Shown here: in pieces, positions 56,251 through 64,000 of the stretch
How the letters are laid out: every line of letters begins with the position of its first letter
How positions within the stretch are numbered: position 1 is the first letter of the stretch
NCBI GenBank assembly: GCA_049792875.1
Contig: JBARBI010000064.1
Location: 1-64,000 of the forward strand
From: Sulfotelmatobacter sp049792875
GTDB lineage: Bacteria > Acidobacteriota > Terriglobia > Terriglobales > Acidobacteriaceae
Reading direction: 5' to 3'
DNA: 64,000 nt
Translations under genes and position numbers: made by a program
Notes under the pieces: generated by a model
What the model was told of the DNA's origin: nothing
What the model saw: the letters and a program-made list of their open reading frames with translations, nothing else
The model's database searches: none

Positions 56251-57648
56251 ATGGGTTTCGACACGATCATCAGAAACGGTTCCGTAGTGACTGCAACCGA
56301 TACGTACACAGCGGACATTGCCATTGCGAACGGTAAGATCAGCGCCATAGGGACGGATCTTCCCGGGCAAAACGCAGCCAAGATTCTCGACGCTTCGGGA
56401 AAACTCGTTCTCCCTGGTGGAATCGACGTTCATACTCACCTCGACATGCCGTTCGGAGGCACAACCAGCGCAGACGATTTCGAAACCGGCACCCGGGCCG
56501 CCGCCTTCGGCGGCACCACGACTCTGATCGACTTCGCGATTCAATACAAAGGCCAGCCGTTACGCCAAGCTTTCGACACCTGGATGAGCAAGGCCTCGAG
56601 CAAGGCGACCTGCGATTACGCCTTCCACTGCATCGTGACCGACGTGTCGGGTGGGCAGCTTTCGGAGATGAACGAACTGGTGCATGAGGGCGTGACCAGC
56701 TTCAAGCTATTCATGGCGTATCCCGGCGTCTTCATGCTCGACGACGGCAGCATCTTCAAGGCCCTGCAGACTACGGCAAAGAATGGCGGCCTAGTTTGCA
56801 TGCACGCCGAGAACGGCAGTGCGATTGACGTCATCGTCCAACAGGCTCTGGCAGAAGGAAAACGGGCCCCAAAGTATCATGCCCTTACTCGACCCACAAC
56901 GGCGGAGGCTGAGGCGGTAGGTCGCGCCATTGCCCTAGCTGAAATGGCAGGAGCACCGATCTACATCGTCCACTTGAGTTGCAATGATGCGCTGGAAAGG
57001 GTTCGCGAGGCCCGCGACCGCGGACTTCCCGTCTACGCCGAGACCTGCCCCCAGTACCTGTATCTCTCTCTCGAGAATTTCGATGCGCCTGGGTTTGAAG
57101 GCGCAAAGTACGTATTTACTCCTCCGCTGCGCGAGAAATGGCACCAGGAGAAACTCTGGAATGGCCTGAAGCGGGATCATCTGCAAGTTGTCTCCACCGA
57201 CCACTGCCCGTTTTGTTTCAAGGAACAGAAGGAACTGGGGCGTGACGATTTCACAAAGATTCCGAACGGCGGTCCAGGCGTCGAGCACCGTATGAGCCTG
57301 ATTTACTCCGGGGGCGTAGCGAGCGGCCGCTTTAGTGCAAACCGTTTTGTGGAATTGGTTTCGACCGCTCCAGCCAAGTTGTTTGGGCTATATCCGCGGA
57401 AAGGCACGATCGCGGTCGGGAGCGACGCAGATCTGGTGATTTTCGATCCCAAACGCAGGCACACGATCAGCGCCAAGACTCACCACATGCGGGTGGATTA
57501 CTCGATGTTCGAGGGAATCCAGGTCACGGGCATGGCGGATGTCGTTCTTTCGCGTGGCCGGGTTGTTGTGGAAGGAGAGACGTTCCTGGGCCGTGCAGGG
57601 CAGGGAGAATTTCTGCGCCGCGCAACCTACGAACAAGTGAATGGCTAA
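56251..57648 (+). CDS. hydA: Dihydropyrimidinase
   Basis: The 465-residue amidohydrolase opens dihydrouracil, dihydrothymine or hydantoins to N-carbamoyl amino acids. Binuclear zinc ligands are H61 and H63 in GGIDVHTHLDMPFGG, carboxylated lysine K152 in VTSFKLFMAYPG, H185 in VCMHAENGS, a histidine in IYIVHLSCN and the aspartate in VSTDHCPF. The pattern ENGS/TSFKLFMAYPG is that of D-hydantoinase/dihydropyrimidinase, not of dihydroorotase or allantoinase. GCGGAGGA precedes the ATG. The divergent LLM gene starts 128 bases away. Its product is the substrate of the amidase encoded at 52740. Confidence 0.93.
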   Translation: MGFDTIIRNGSVVTATDTYTADIAIANGKISAIGTDLPGQNAAKILDASGKLVLPGGIDVHTHLDMPFGGTTSADDFETGTRAAAFGGTTTLIDFAIQYKGQPLRQAFDTWMSKASSKATCDYAFHCIVTDVSGGQLSEMNELVHEGVTSFKLFMAYPGVFMLDDGSIFKALQTTAKNGGLVCMHAENGSAIDVIVQQALAEGKRAPKYHALTRPTTAEAEAVGRAIALAEMAGAPIYIVHLSCNDALERVREARDRGLPVYAETCPQYLYLSLENFDAPGFEGAKYVFTPPLREKWHQEKLWNGLKRDHLQVVSTDHCPFCFKEQKELGRDDFTKIPNGGPGVEHRMSLIYSGGVASGRFSANRFVELVSTAPAKLFGLYPRKGTIAVGSDADLVIFDPKRRHTISAKTHHMRVDYSMFEGIQVTGMADVVLSRGRVVVEGETFLGRAGQGEFLRRATYEQVNG

Positions 57649-57681
57649 GAACACGGCTGATCTTTCAGGAACGCAGCGTCG

Positions 57682-58656
57682 CTAGCAAAGACCGGCGTAT
57701 AGTGCATCCTTCCACCGCCGGTTGTCGATCCTCCAGCACACCTTCACCCGGCCCTTACGGATGGCCGGCTCCCACACAGCCCGGTTGCGCTGGTCGTCGG
57801 CTACATTCAGGCGATCAACGACCGTCATGCCGCGCGTGAGTTCGCTTTGGGTTTCGATTTCAACGTAGTGCTCGCTCCAGTCGGTTCCAACGGTCGGGTC
57901 GAGCGCCAGGCACATGGTCACCGGGTCGGGCAGACAGATGCCATCCTCGCCGGTCTGAATCTTCAAGGCAACGCGCGCGTGGCTATTGCACTCAACGGCG
58001 AAGCGGGCGAGGGGAGTGCCGAAGGCCTCTACATGACCGATGTCGCTGGGACCGAGCACGGCCTCGCCGCGGCAGAGGTGCCAGCCGATCAGTTCCACCG
58101 GAAACCCGCTGCGCAGGACAACACTCGCCGCCTCCGGGTCCACCCAGATGTTGTACTCGGCAGCTGGAGTGACGTTGCCTTCGCAACAGGGAGCGCCTCC
58201 CATGACCACGCAACGGCTGACCTTGGCAGCAATCGAGGGTTTCCTGGAAACGGCTAGCGCCACGTTCGTCAATGGTCCCAGTGTCACGAGAACCAGTCCA
58301 GGATTGGCCTCAATCGTCTCGATGATGGCGTCCACCGCATGCGACGGCTTCGGCGCCTGCCGTGGCGCGGGATAGTCATGATCTCCCAGACCGTCGCGTC
58401 CGTGAAACCACGTTGCATTCTGATACGGGCGCAGCAGAGGCTTGTCGGCTCCCGGATGCACCGGTGTGTTCGCTCCGCAAAGTTCAACTGTGTAGAGTGC
58501 GTTGCGAGTGGCCCGCTGCAAAGGCACATTACCCGCGACGACGGTAATCGCGGCGACGCGAACATCCGGCGCGCGCAGAGCCATGATGAGCGCGACAGCA
58601 TCATCGGAGGCCGTGTCGGTATCGATTAAAAACACGCGAGGCACGGGCGCTAGCAT
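57682..58656 (-). CDS. Cytoplasmic nucleoside hydrolase
   Basis: The 324-residue enzyme splits ribonucleosides into base and ribose. It has the calcium-binding IDTDTASDDAVALIMAL (DTD-x-x-x-DD intact), AITVVAGNVPLQRATRNAL, LVTLGPLTNVALAVS, EYNIWVDPEAASVVLRSGFP and LPDPVTMCLALDP, where the catalytic histidine of classical enzymes is P, as in some other group members. There is no signal peptide. Its free ribose would go to ribokinase. It is divergent from the ureide-permease-like gene with an inverted repeat between them. Purine or pyrimidine preference cannot be told. Confidence 0.9.
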   Translation of the reverse strand: MLAPVPRVFLIDTDTASDDAVALIMALRAPDVRVAAITVVAGNVPLQRATRNALYTVELCGANTPVHPGADKPLLRPYQNATWFHGRDGLGDHDYPAPRQAPKPSHAVDAIIETIEANPGLVLVTLGPLTNVALAVSRKPSIAAKVSRCVVMGGAPCCEGNVTPAAEYNIWVDPEAASVVLRSGFPVELIGWHLCRGEAVLGPSDIGHVEAFGTPLARFAVECNSHARVALKIQTGEDGICLPDPVTMCLALDPTVGTDWSEHYVEIETQSELTRGMTVVDRLNVADDQRNRAVWEPAIRKGRVKVCWRIDNRRWKDALYAGLC

Positions 58657-58667
58657 AGCAGACGGTT

Positions 58668-58690
58668 GTGAGTACCTCAGGTGCTCTCAC
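58668..58690. promoter_or_regulatory. Imperfect inverted repeat between divergent nucleoside genes
   Basis: GTGAG-TACCTCAGGT-GCT-CTCAC has ACCT/AGGT as core and GTGAG/CTCAC as outer arms, with a two-base offset. It lies 12 bases before the nucleoside hydrolase start and 72 before the permease start, a good position for a shared operator. No regulator gene is in the window. Confidence 0.35.
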
Positions 58691-58761
58691 TGAGATTCCG
58701 ACTCTGACTTGTGGCTCGCGGCAAACAAGTGTACAGTTCACACTTTCCAAGGGAGAGCCTG

Positions 58762-59739
58762 ATGTTCACTCCGCCGAATCTGACGATCGCGCTGTTGATG
58801 ATGATCACCAGCGCCATCTGCTGGGGATCCTGGGCCAATACCTACAAGGGCGTCAAGAATTATCGCTTCGAGCTTTTTTATTGGGACTACGCGATTGGCA
58901 TTTTTCTGATTTCGCTCGTCCTTGCCTTCACCATGGGAAGTAGTGGGCACGACGCATCCAGTTTCGTGAACAACGTTCAGGCAGCGGACGTTTCCAACAT
59001 CGTCTCCACCCTTGTGGGCGGAGCGATTTTCAATCTGGCGAATCTCCTGCTCGTGGCCGCAATCGACATGGCGGGACTCGCGGTCGCCTTCCCGGTTTCG
59101 ATTGGAATCGCGCTCGTGGTCGGAGTGGTGTTGAACTTCATCCTGCAGCCCAAAGGCAGCGGCCTGCTTTTGGCCGGGGGCGTTGTATGCGCGCTGATTG
59201 CAGTGATCCTCGATGGCAAAGCTTACGGCAACCTCGCCCGGGCCGGACGAGGGGCTTCCCGCAAGAGCATCGTTTTGTGCGTGGTCTCCGGAACTCTGAT
59301 GGGACTGTGGAGCCCGTTTATGACCTATGCCATGACCCGCGGGCACTCCCTCACACCTTATAGTGCGGCTACGTTCCTCACGCTAGGAGCACTGCTTTCC
59401 TGTTTTGTGTGGAATGTCTATTTCATGAAGAAGCCTCTGATCGGCGAACCCGTAAGTTTCAGCGGCTTCTTCAGTGGGCCTCCTTCCGGACATTTGCTTG
59501 GCCTGCTGGGCGGCTGCGTGTGGGGTTTGGGGACCGTGTTCAATCTCACCGCAGGCAAGCTAACGGGACAGGCGATTTCGTATGCCATCGGCCAATCGGC
59601 GCCGATGGTCGCTGCGCTGTGGGGAGTGCTGGCATGGAAGGAATTTGCGGGTGCCGGATCGCGCGCCAAGATATACCTTGCCCTGATGTTCGTCTTTTAT
59701 GGGCTGGCGATTCTGCTCGTCGCGCGCGCGAACGGCTGA
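58762..59739 (+). CDS. DMT-superfamily permease resembling ureide permeases
   Basis: The 325-residue membrane protein has about ten predicted spans. Its start (LTIALLMMITSAICWGSWAN then TYK) and the repeated glycine-rich helices (GGAIFNLANLLLVAAIDMAG, LLGGCVWGLGTVFNLTAGKL, SYAIGQSAPMVAALWGVLAW) recall ureide permeases and GRP-type sugar carriers of the drug/metabolite superfamily. UPS carriers move allantoin, uracil and related bases. Given its neighbours, a nucleobase, ureide or ribose is the probable cargo. The chosen start follows GGGAGAGCCTG. It is convergent with nupC (23-base gap). Confidence 0.75.
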   Translation: MFTPPNLTIALLMMITSAICWGSWANTYKGVKNYRFELFYWDYAIGIFLISLVLAFTMGSSGHDASSFVNNVQAADVSNIVSTLVGGAIFNLANLLLVAAIDMAGLAVAFPVSIGIALVVGVVLNFILQPKGSGLLLAGGVVCALIAVILDGKAYGNLARAGRGASRKSIVLCVVSGTLMGLWSPFMTYAMTRGHSLTPYSAATFLTLGALLSCFVWNVYFMKKPLIGEPVSFSGFFSGPPSGHLLGLLGGCVWGLGTVFNLTAGKLTGQAISYAIGQSAPMVAALWGVLAWKEFAGAGSRAKIYLALMFVFYGLAILLVARANG

Positions 59740-59762
59740 TCGCGAACCAACCCGAATGAAGC

Positions 59763-60989
59763 CTAGAGCAGCATGCCAGCAATCGAGGCGGACATCAGGT
59801 TCGCCATGGTCCCAGCCAGCATCGCGCGGACGCCGAGTCGGGCCAGTTCGCCTCGCTTGTTTGGCGCCAGGGCACCAATGCCGCCAATCTGGATTCCAAT
59901 CGAGCTGAGATTTGCGAAACCACACAGCGCAAAGGTTGCGATGGTTACCGAGCGGGGATCGAGTGCGGCTTTCTGCGCTCCCAGCATCGAAAACGCCACC
60001 AATTCGTTTAACACCATGCGTGTGCCGAGCAGGTTGCCAATGGTCCGGCAATCGTGCCACGGAATACCAATCACCCAAGCCACGGGCGCGAAGATAACGC
60101 CAAACACATGCTCCAAGCTTTCTGGAAACCAAGCCAAGTGGTTGTGAATGCCGCCGAAAATGCCGTTGACCAGGGCAATCAACGCCAAGAACGAAATCAA
60201 CATCGCGGCGATGTTGAGCGCCAGGTGCAAGCCATCGGTCGTTCCCCGGGAAATTGCTCCGAGCAGATTTTCTTCCTTCTCTGTTTTCTCCTCGTCAGCA
60301 CTCATGACGACCCGTCCGGCCGTTCTTGGCTGCTCGGTTTCTGGCACCAGCATTTTAGCCATCAGCAAAGTCCCCGGCGCGGTCATGATGACCGCGCTCA
60401 GCAGGTGTTTTGGATCGATGCCAAAGGAAATGTAGGCAGCCATGATTCCGCCGGAAACATGCGCCATGCCGCTGGTCATCACCGTCATGAGTTCAGAGCG
60501 CGTCAAGTCCGGCAGAAACGGGCGGATCGTCAGCGGCGCCTCGGTTTGCCCCATGAAAATGCTGGCGGCCACATTCAATGATTCCGCCCCGCTTGCCCCC
60601 ATCACCCGGGTCATGACCCAGGCAAAAATCTTGATGATGATCTGCATGATCCCGAAGTGGTAGAGCACCGCGAAGAAGGCGGCGATAAAGATGACCGTCG
60701 GCAACACTCCGAAGGCGAAGTAGCCGAGTTGCGATCCCGGCTGGGCGAGATCGCCAAAAACAAAGTGCGATCCGGCGTAAGCGTAACTCAGCAGTCTCGT
60801 CACGCCGTCACCCGCTTTCTGGAACACAATCCGCCCGGCATCAATTCTGAGCACAAAGACTGCGAACACAAACTGCAACCCCAGGCCCCACGCGACGGTT
60901 TTCAGACGAATGGCGCGGCGATTGGTGGAAAAAATATAGGCGAAACCGAGCATCGTCAGCAGGCCAAGAATTCCCGTGAATCGTCCCAT
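59763..60989 (-). CDS. nupC: NupC-type concentrative nucleoside transporter
   Basis: The 408-residue membrane protein is a CNT-family nucleoside:cation symporter. Diagnostic stretches are AASIFMGQTEAPLTIRPFLP, SELMTVMTSGMAHVSGGIMA, AYISFGIDPKHLLSAVIMTA, and NELVAFSMLGAQKAALDPRS followed by TFALCGFANLSSIGIQIGGI. An acidic linker (SADEEKTEKEENLLGAISRG) lies in the middle. Start and deoA stop touch (TGAATG), and cdd precedes deoA with overlap, so cdd-deoA-nupC is one operon: import, deamination and phosphorolysis of pyrimidine nucleosides. Confidence 0.93.
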   Translation of the reverse strand: MGRFTGILGLLTMLGFAYIFSTNRRAIRLKTVAWGLGLQFVFAVFVLRIDAGRIVFQKAGDGVTRLLSYAYAGSHFVFGDLAQPGSQLGYFAFGVLPTVIFIAAFFAVLYHFGIMQIIIKIFAWVMTRVMGASGAESLNVAASIFMGQTEAPLTIRPFLPDLTRSELMTVMTSGMAHVSGGIMAAYISFGIDPKHLLSAVIMTAPGTLLMAKMLVPETEQPRTAGRVVMSADEEKTEKEENLLGAISRGTTDGLHLALNIAAMLISFLALIALVNGIFGGIHNHLAWFPESLEHVFGVIFAPVAWVIGIPWHDCRTIGNLLGTRMVLNELVAFSMLGAQKAALDPRSVTIATFALCGFANLSSIGIQIGGIGALAPNKRGELARLGVRAMLAGTMANLMSASIAGMLL

Positions 60990-62342
60990 TCAGTTTCTCT
61001 CCCCGGACTTCCCGATGACCTTATGGACGAGCGACCGATTCGTCAAAGGCGCCCCGTCTGTTACCACGCAACTCGCCTCGATCAATTGGCGTGCCCGCGC
61101 TGCACGCGATTCAGCATTGTAGTAAATCGTGGCCAGGGGTTCCCCTGCCGCGACGCGATCTCCAACTTTCTTATGCAACACGATCCCCACGGCTGGATCT
61201 ACGGAATCTTCCTTGCGCTCGCGTCCGCCACCGAGAATCACGCACGCCGTACCAATTTCTTCGCACCGCATCGAGGCGAGAAATCCAGCCTGTGCTCCTA
61301 AAACCTTCATGGTGTGCTGCGCCTGGGGCAACCGGTTGATATCGTCGATCGCGCGCACATCACCGCCCTGCAGTTCCACCATCTGCCGAAATTTCTCGAG
61401 GGCCTGGCCTGACGAAATCAGTTGGGCGCTGCGTTCCTTGCCTTCCGCAACTGTATTGGAGACTCCGCCCAGATGCAGCATCCATCCCGCCAGTTCCAGG
61501 CAAAGTTCCCGTAAGTCTTCCGGCCCCCCGCCGCGCAAGACTTCTACGACCTCGACCACTTCCAGTGCGTTGCCGATCATGTTGCCCAGGGGTTGATCCA
61601 TATCTGTGATCAACGCGACCATTTGTTTCCCCATCCGCTCCCCGGTTTCGACCATCAGTTCCGCGAGGAAGGCCGCGTCTTTCTCGCTTTTCATGAAGGC
61701 GCCAGATCCGGTCTTCACGTCGAGGACCAACGCGTCGATGCCTTCCGCGAGTTTCTTGCTCATGATGGACGCACAGATCAAATACGGACTCTCCACTGTG
61801 CCCGTCACGTCGCGCAATGCGTACAGCTTGCGATCGGCGGGTGCAATTTCTGCTGTCTGCCCAATCATCGCGCAGCCGCAGACTTCCAGCACGCGCCGGA
61901 ACTCTGCCACGGGGAGATTCACGTTGAACCCAGGAATGGCTTCCAGTTTGTCGAGGGTTCCGCCCGTGTGTCCCAGTCCGCGCCCGCTGATCATCGGAAC
62001 CGCAACGCCCGCGGCTGCAGCCAGCGGAGCCAGCACAAGAGAAGTTTTGTCACCCACGCCGCCAGTGGAATGCTTGTCAACTTTCCGGAGCGGCAACGAC
62101 GAGAGGTCCAACACATCGCCCGAATGCAGCATCGCATCCGTCAGCGCTGCTGTCTCGGGCCGCGTCATACCCTTCAGTACCACTGCCATCAGCCATGCCG
62201 ACACCTGGTAGTCGGGAATTTCGCCCTTGGTATACGCGCTCACCAGCCCTTCGATCTCGGTCCGCGACAGCTCAACGCCGTCCCTCTTTTTGCGGATCAC
62301 GTCAATCGCACGGAAGGTTTGCGGAACCGTCGGTTGACTCAC
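60990..62342 (-). CDS. deoA: Pyrimidine-nucleoside (thymidine) phosphorylase
   Basis: The 450-residue enzyme cleaves thymidine, deoxyuridine or uridine with phosphate to base and (deoxy)ribose-1-phosphate. Landmarks are the N-terminal helical domain FRAIDVIRKKRDGVELSRTE, the phosphate-binding KHSTGGVGDKTSLVLAPL, SGRGLGHTGGTLDKLEAIPG, LICASIMSKKLAEGIDALVL then DVKTGSGAFM, and the C-terminal domain. It has a GTG start overlapping the cdd stop by four bases. The signature does not separate thymidine-specific from broad pyrimidine enzymes. Confidence 0.94.
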   Translation of the reverse strand: MSQPTVPQTFRAIDVIRKKRDGVELSRTEIEGLVSAYTKGEIPDYQVSAWLMAVVLKGMTRPETAALTDAMLHSGDVLDLSSLPLRKVDKHSTGGVGDKTSLVLAPLAAAAGVAVPMISGRGLGHTGGTLDKLEAIPGFNVNLPVAEFRRVLEVCGCAMIGQTAEIAPADRKLYALRDVTGTVESPYLICASIMSKKLAEGIDALVLDVKTGSGAFMKSEKDAAFLAELMVETGERMGKQMVALITDMDQPLGNMIGNALEVVEVVEVLRGGGPEDLRELCLELAGWMLHLGGVSNTVAEGKERSAQLISSGQALEKFRQMVELQGGDVRAIDDINRLPQAQHTMKVLGAQAGFLASMRCEEIGTACVILGGGRERKEDSVDPAVGIVLHKKVGDRVAAGEPLATIYYNAESRAARARQLIEASCVVTDGAPLTNRSLVHKVIGKSGERN

Positions 62343-62749
62343 TGGAAGCGGAATCCTTCCGGAAGGAGTTCGGTGATGTGCGCCTGCTTGGGCCCGGCAG
62401 CGCCTTGGAAAAAGATGACCGCGTCGGGACCGAACTCATAGATCACCTGCCGGCACGCCCCGCAAGGCGAACACGCGATCCCATGATCGTTGGCGACGGC
62501 TACCGCCTCGATTTCAATCTTTGGGCCTAACTGCGCGACCGCAGAGAAAATCGCGGTTCGCTCCGCGCAATTGGTCATTCCGTAGGACGCGTTCTCAACA
62601 TTGCAACCGGAAAACACTTTGCCGTTGGTCAGAAGGACTGCTGCGCCTACCCGAAAGTTCGAGTATGGAGCATGCGCATTCTTCATTACTTTGACGGCTG
62701 CTTGCTCCAGCTTTTTCCGCATATTGGCGGAGACGGTCTTTTTGGCCAT
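62339..62749 (-). CDS. cdd: Cytidine deaminase
   Basis: The 136-residue zinc enzyme deaminates cytidine and deoxycytidine to uridine and deoxyuridine, the substrates of the adjacent phosphorylase. The active site is in SGCNVENASYGMTNCAERTA (C and E) and GIACSPCGACRQVIYEFG (two cysteines), the tetrameric-type layout. APYSNFRVGAAVL precedes it. The start giving MAKKTVSANMRKKLEQ fits the family length; the frame is open further upstream but without family similarity. It is the first gene of cdd-deoA-nupC. Confidence 0.94.
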   Translation of the reverse strand: MAKKTVSANMRKKLEQAAVKVMKNAHAPYSNFRVGAAVLLTNGKVFSGCNVENASYGMTNCAERTAIFSAVAQLGPKIEIEAVAVANDHGIACSPCGACRQVIYEFGPDAVIFFQGAAGPKQAHITELLPEGFRFQ

Positions 62750-62986
62750 AGCAAAGATGAATTGTGATGTGCCGGTGAATCGCTCGTGGGTCCGGCCAAA
62801 TCGTGCGCCATTGTAAACCCTTGCAGCGGATTCCGGGCTATTTCTTGGCGACGGCGAGACAGGACAAGCATCCCGGGCATGGGAACTCGCGTTGTAAGAT
62901 TGACTGCCGTACAATTGCAACTCGAGGATCCGCCCGTGTTCAGGCGTCACGGGCCTGCTTAGGGCGACACGGAAGGCGAAGCTGCA

Positions 62987-64000
62987 ATGTCGGTAAATCC
63001 CAACTATCCTGACTTCGCGGGTAAATCAGGAAGCGAACTCGCGTCGCGCGAGAAATCCCCTCCGAACGCTATCGCAACGCTCGCCGGACGTTCGCTGCTC
63101 TCCAACTCTGGGATCCCCCTCGATCTGAATTGGCTGCAGGAAGTTCGGGTGAACACGAGCGCCGTGGAACGCCGCGCCCAGACGCAGGTGGCTCGCCGAA
63201 CGGTAAAAAAAGAATGGCAGGCGGCTTGGCTTTTGCGTGCGATCTCGTGCATGGACCTGACTACACTTTCGGGCGATGACACGGATGAGCGTGTGCGGCG
63301 ATTGTGCGCAAAGGCGCGACAACCCATTCAGCAGGATCTCGTGCAGAAGCTCGGTATCGAGGAACTGGGCGTAAAGGTTGGTGCCGTTTGCGTGTACCAC
63401 ACCTTCATCGAAACTGCGCTGCACGCCCTGGAAGGAAGTGGCGTTCACGTTGCGGCCGTTTCCGCTGGATTTCCCGCTGGCCTGTCGCCCCTCACCGAGC
63501 GCGTTGCGGAAATTCGACGATCGGTGGAGGCGGGCGCCCACGAGATCGACGTTGTGATCACGCGATCTCATGTCTTCGGCGCACGCTGGCAGGCGCTCTA
63601 CGACGAAGTTGCGGCCTTCAAGCAGGCCTGTGGTGCGGCTCACATGAAGGTCATCCTGGGCACGGGCGATCTGTTGACGTTGCGCAACGTAGCGCGTGCC
63701 AGCTTTGTGGCTATGATGGCGGGCGCGGACTTCATCAAAACCTCGACGGGCAAGGAGTCGACGAACGCCACGCTGCCAGTGAGCCTGGTCATGGTCCGCG
63801 CCCTCCGCGAATACGCGCAACAAACCGGAATGGCGGTGGGTTTCAAGCCAGCCGGAGGGATCCGCACGGCGAAGCAGTCCCTTGACTGGCTGGCCATGAT
63901 GAAAGAAGAACTGGGCCTTTCGTGGACGCGAGCACAGCTCTTCCGCTTCGGCGCGAGCGGATTGCTGGGGGACATCGAGCGGCAATTGGAGCATCATGCA
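62987..64000 (+). CDS. deoC: Deoxyribose-phosphate aldolase, eukaryote-like long form (right end cut)
   Basis: This frame is open at the right edge with 338 codons. The aldolase splits 2-deoxyribose-5-phosphate into glyceraldehyde-3-phosphate and acetaldehyde. Active-site residues are the Schiff-base lysine K251 in GADFIKTSTGKE, K287 in GFKPAGGIRT and D188 in HEIDVVITRS. Unlike the roughly 220-260-residue bacterial enzymes, it has an 80-residue N-terminal extension and MDLTTLSGDDTDERVRRLCA, FKQACGAAHMKVILGTGDL and LFRFGASGLLGDIERQLEHH, matching animal DERA nearly segment by segment, so only a few C-terminal residues should be missing. GGAAGG lies before the ATG. It is divergent from cdd and completes deoxynucleoside breakdown. 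Confidence 0.93.
   Translation, partial: MSVNPNYPDFAGKSGSELASREKSPPNAIATLAGRSLLSNSGIPLDLNWLQEVRVNTSAVERRAQTQVARRTVKKEWQAAWLLRAISCMDLTTLSGDDTDERVRRLCAKARQPIQQDLVQKLGIEELGVKVGAVCVYHTFIETALHALEGSGVHVAAVSAGFPAGLSPLTERVAEIRRSVEAGAHEIDVVITRSHVFGARWQALYDEVAAFKQACGAAHMKVILGTGDLLTLRNVARASFVAMMAGADFIKTSTGKESTNATLPVSLVMVRALREYAQQTGMAVGFKPAGGIRTAKQSLDWLAMMKEELGLSWTRAQLFRFGASGLLGDIERQLEHHA

Overview
The window looks like chromosomal DNA of an Acidobacteriota bacterium, probably class Terriglobia. This is an inference from gene content, not from a marker gene. The clues are a 1,240-residue Oar-type TonB-dependent receptor with an N-terminal carboxypeptidase-regulatory domain, a LysM/DUF4015 protein, Gram-negative LPS-export genes, high GC, and many short palindromic repeats of the kind that litter these genomes. 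No rRNA, tRNA, CRISPR array, phage or insertion sequence was recognised. Almost all the DNA is coding.

Layout. 0-5.6 kb: a stand-alone ClpB-D2-like ATPase, an exported LysM/DUF4015 protein and small membrane proteins, three of them followed by copies of one palindromic repeat. 5.6-14.9 kb: housekeeping and accessory genes: MFS transporter, ilvE, DinB-family protein, HAD phosphatase, S9 peptidase, pilT, recX and an exported LEA-like protein. 15-24 kb: alaS with three repeat-derived in-frame inserts, a small SpoIIAA-like protein, a Rieske oxygenase divergent from an MFS carboxylate-type carrier, an Hfq-like protein with an RG-rich N-terminal extension, dcd, HU and a site-2 protease. 24-35 kb: a minus-strand block priA, UDG, coaBC, rpoZ, gmk, yicC, MsbA-like ABC exporter, Coa1-like protein and rapZ, then a plus-strand MbfA-type ferritin/VIT1 fusion. 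35-46 kb: creatininase-like protein and the conserved lptC/lptA-lptB-rpoN-hpf run, an orphan ABC ATPase and recJ.

45.9-64 kb is the most coherent accessory region: a nucleoside and pyrimidine scavenging island. It holds an outer-membrane TonB receptor, a predicted exported nucleoside hydrolase, ribokinase, a beta-ureidopropionase-type amidase, an NCS1 permease, an LLM-class flavoenzyme, dihydropyrimidinase, a second nucleoside hydrolase, a ureide-permease-like carrier, cdd-deoA-nupC, and a eukaryote-type deoC running off the right edge. Together these would take up nucleosides, cleave them, catabolise ribose and deoxyribose, and degrade the pyrimidine ring through dihydrouracil and N-carbamoyl-beta-alanine. 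No PreT/PreA-type dihydropyrimidine dehydrogenase is seen; the LLM flavoenzyme sits where that step would be expected.

The second theme is the repeats. At least five families of short palindromes recur in intergenic spaces, and copies also lie in frame inside alaS, the LysM/DUF4015 gene and probably recJ, where they encode extra low-complexity peptide.
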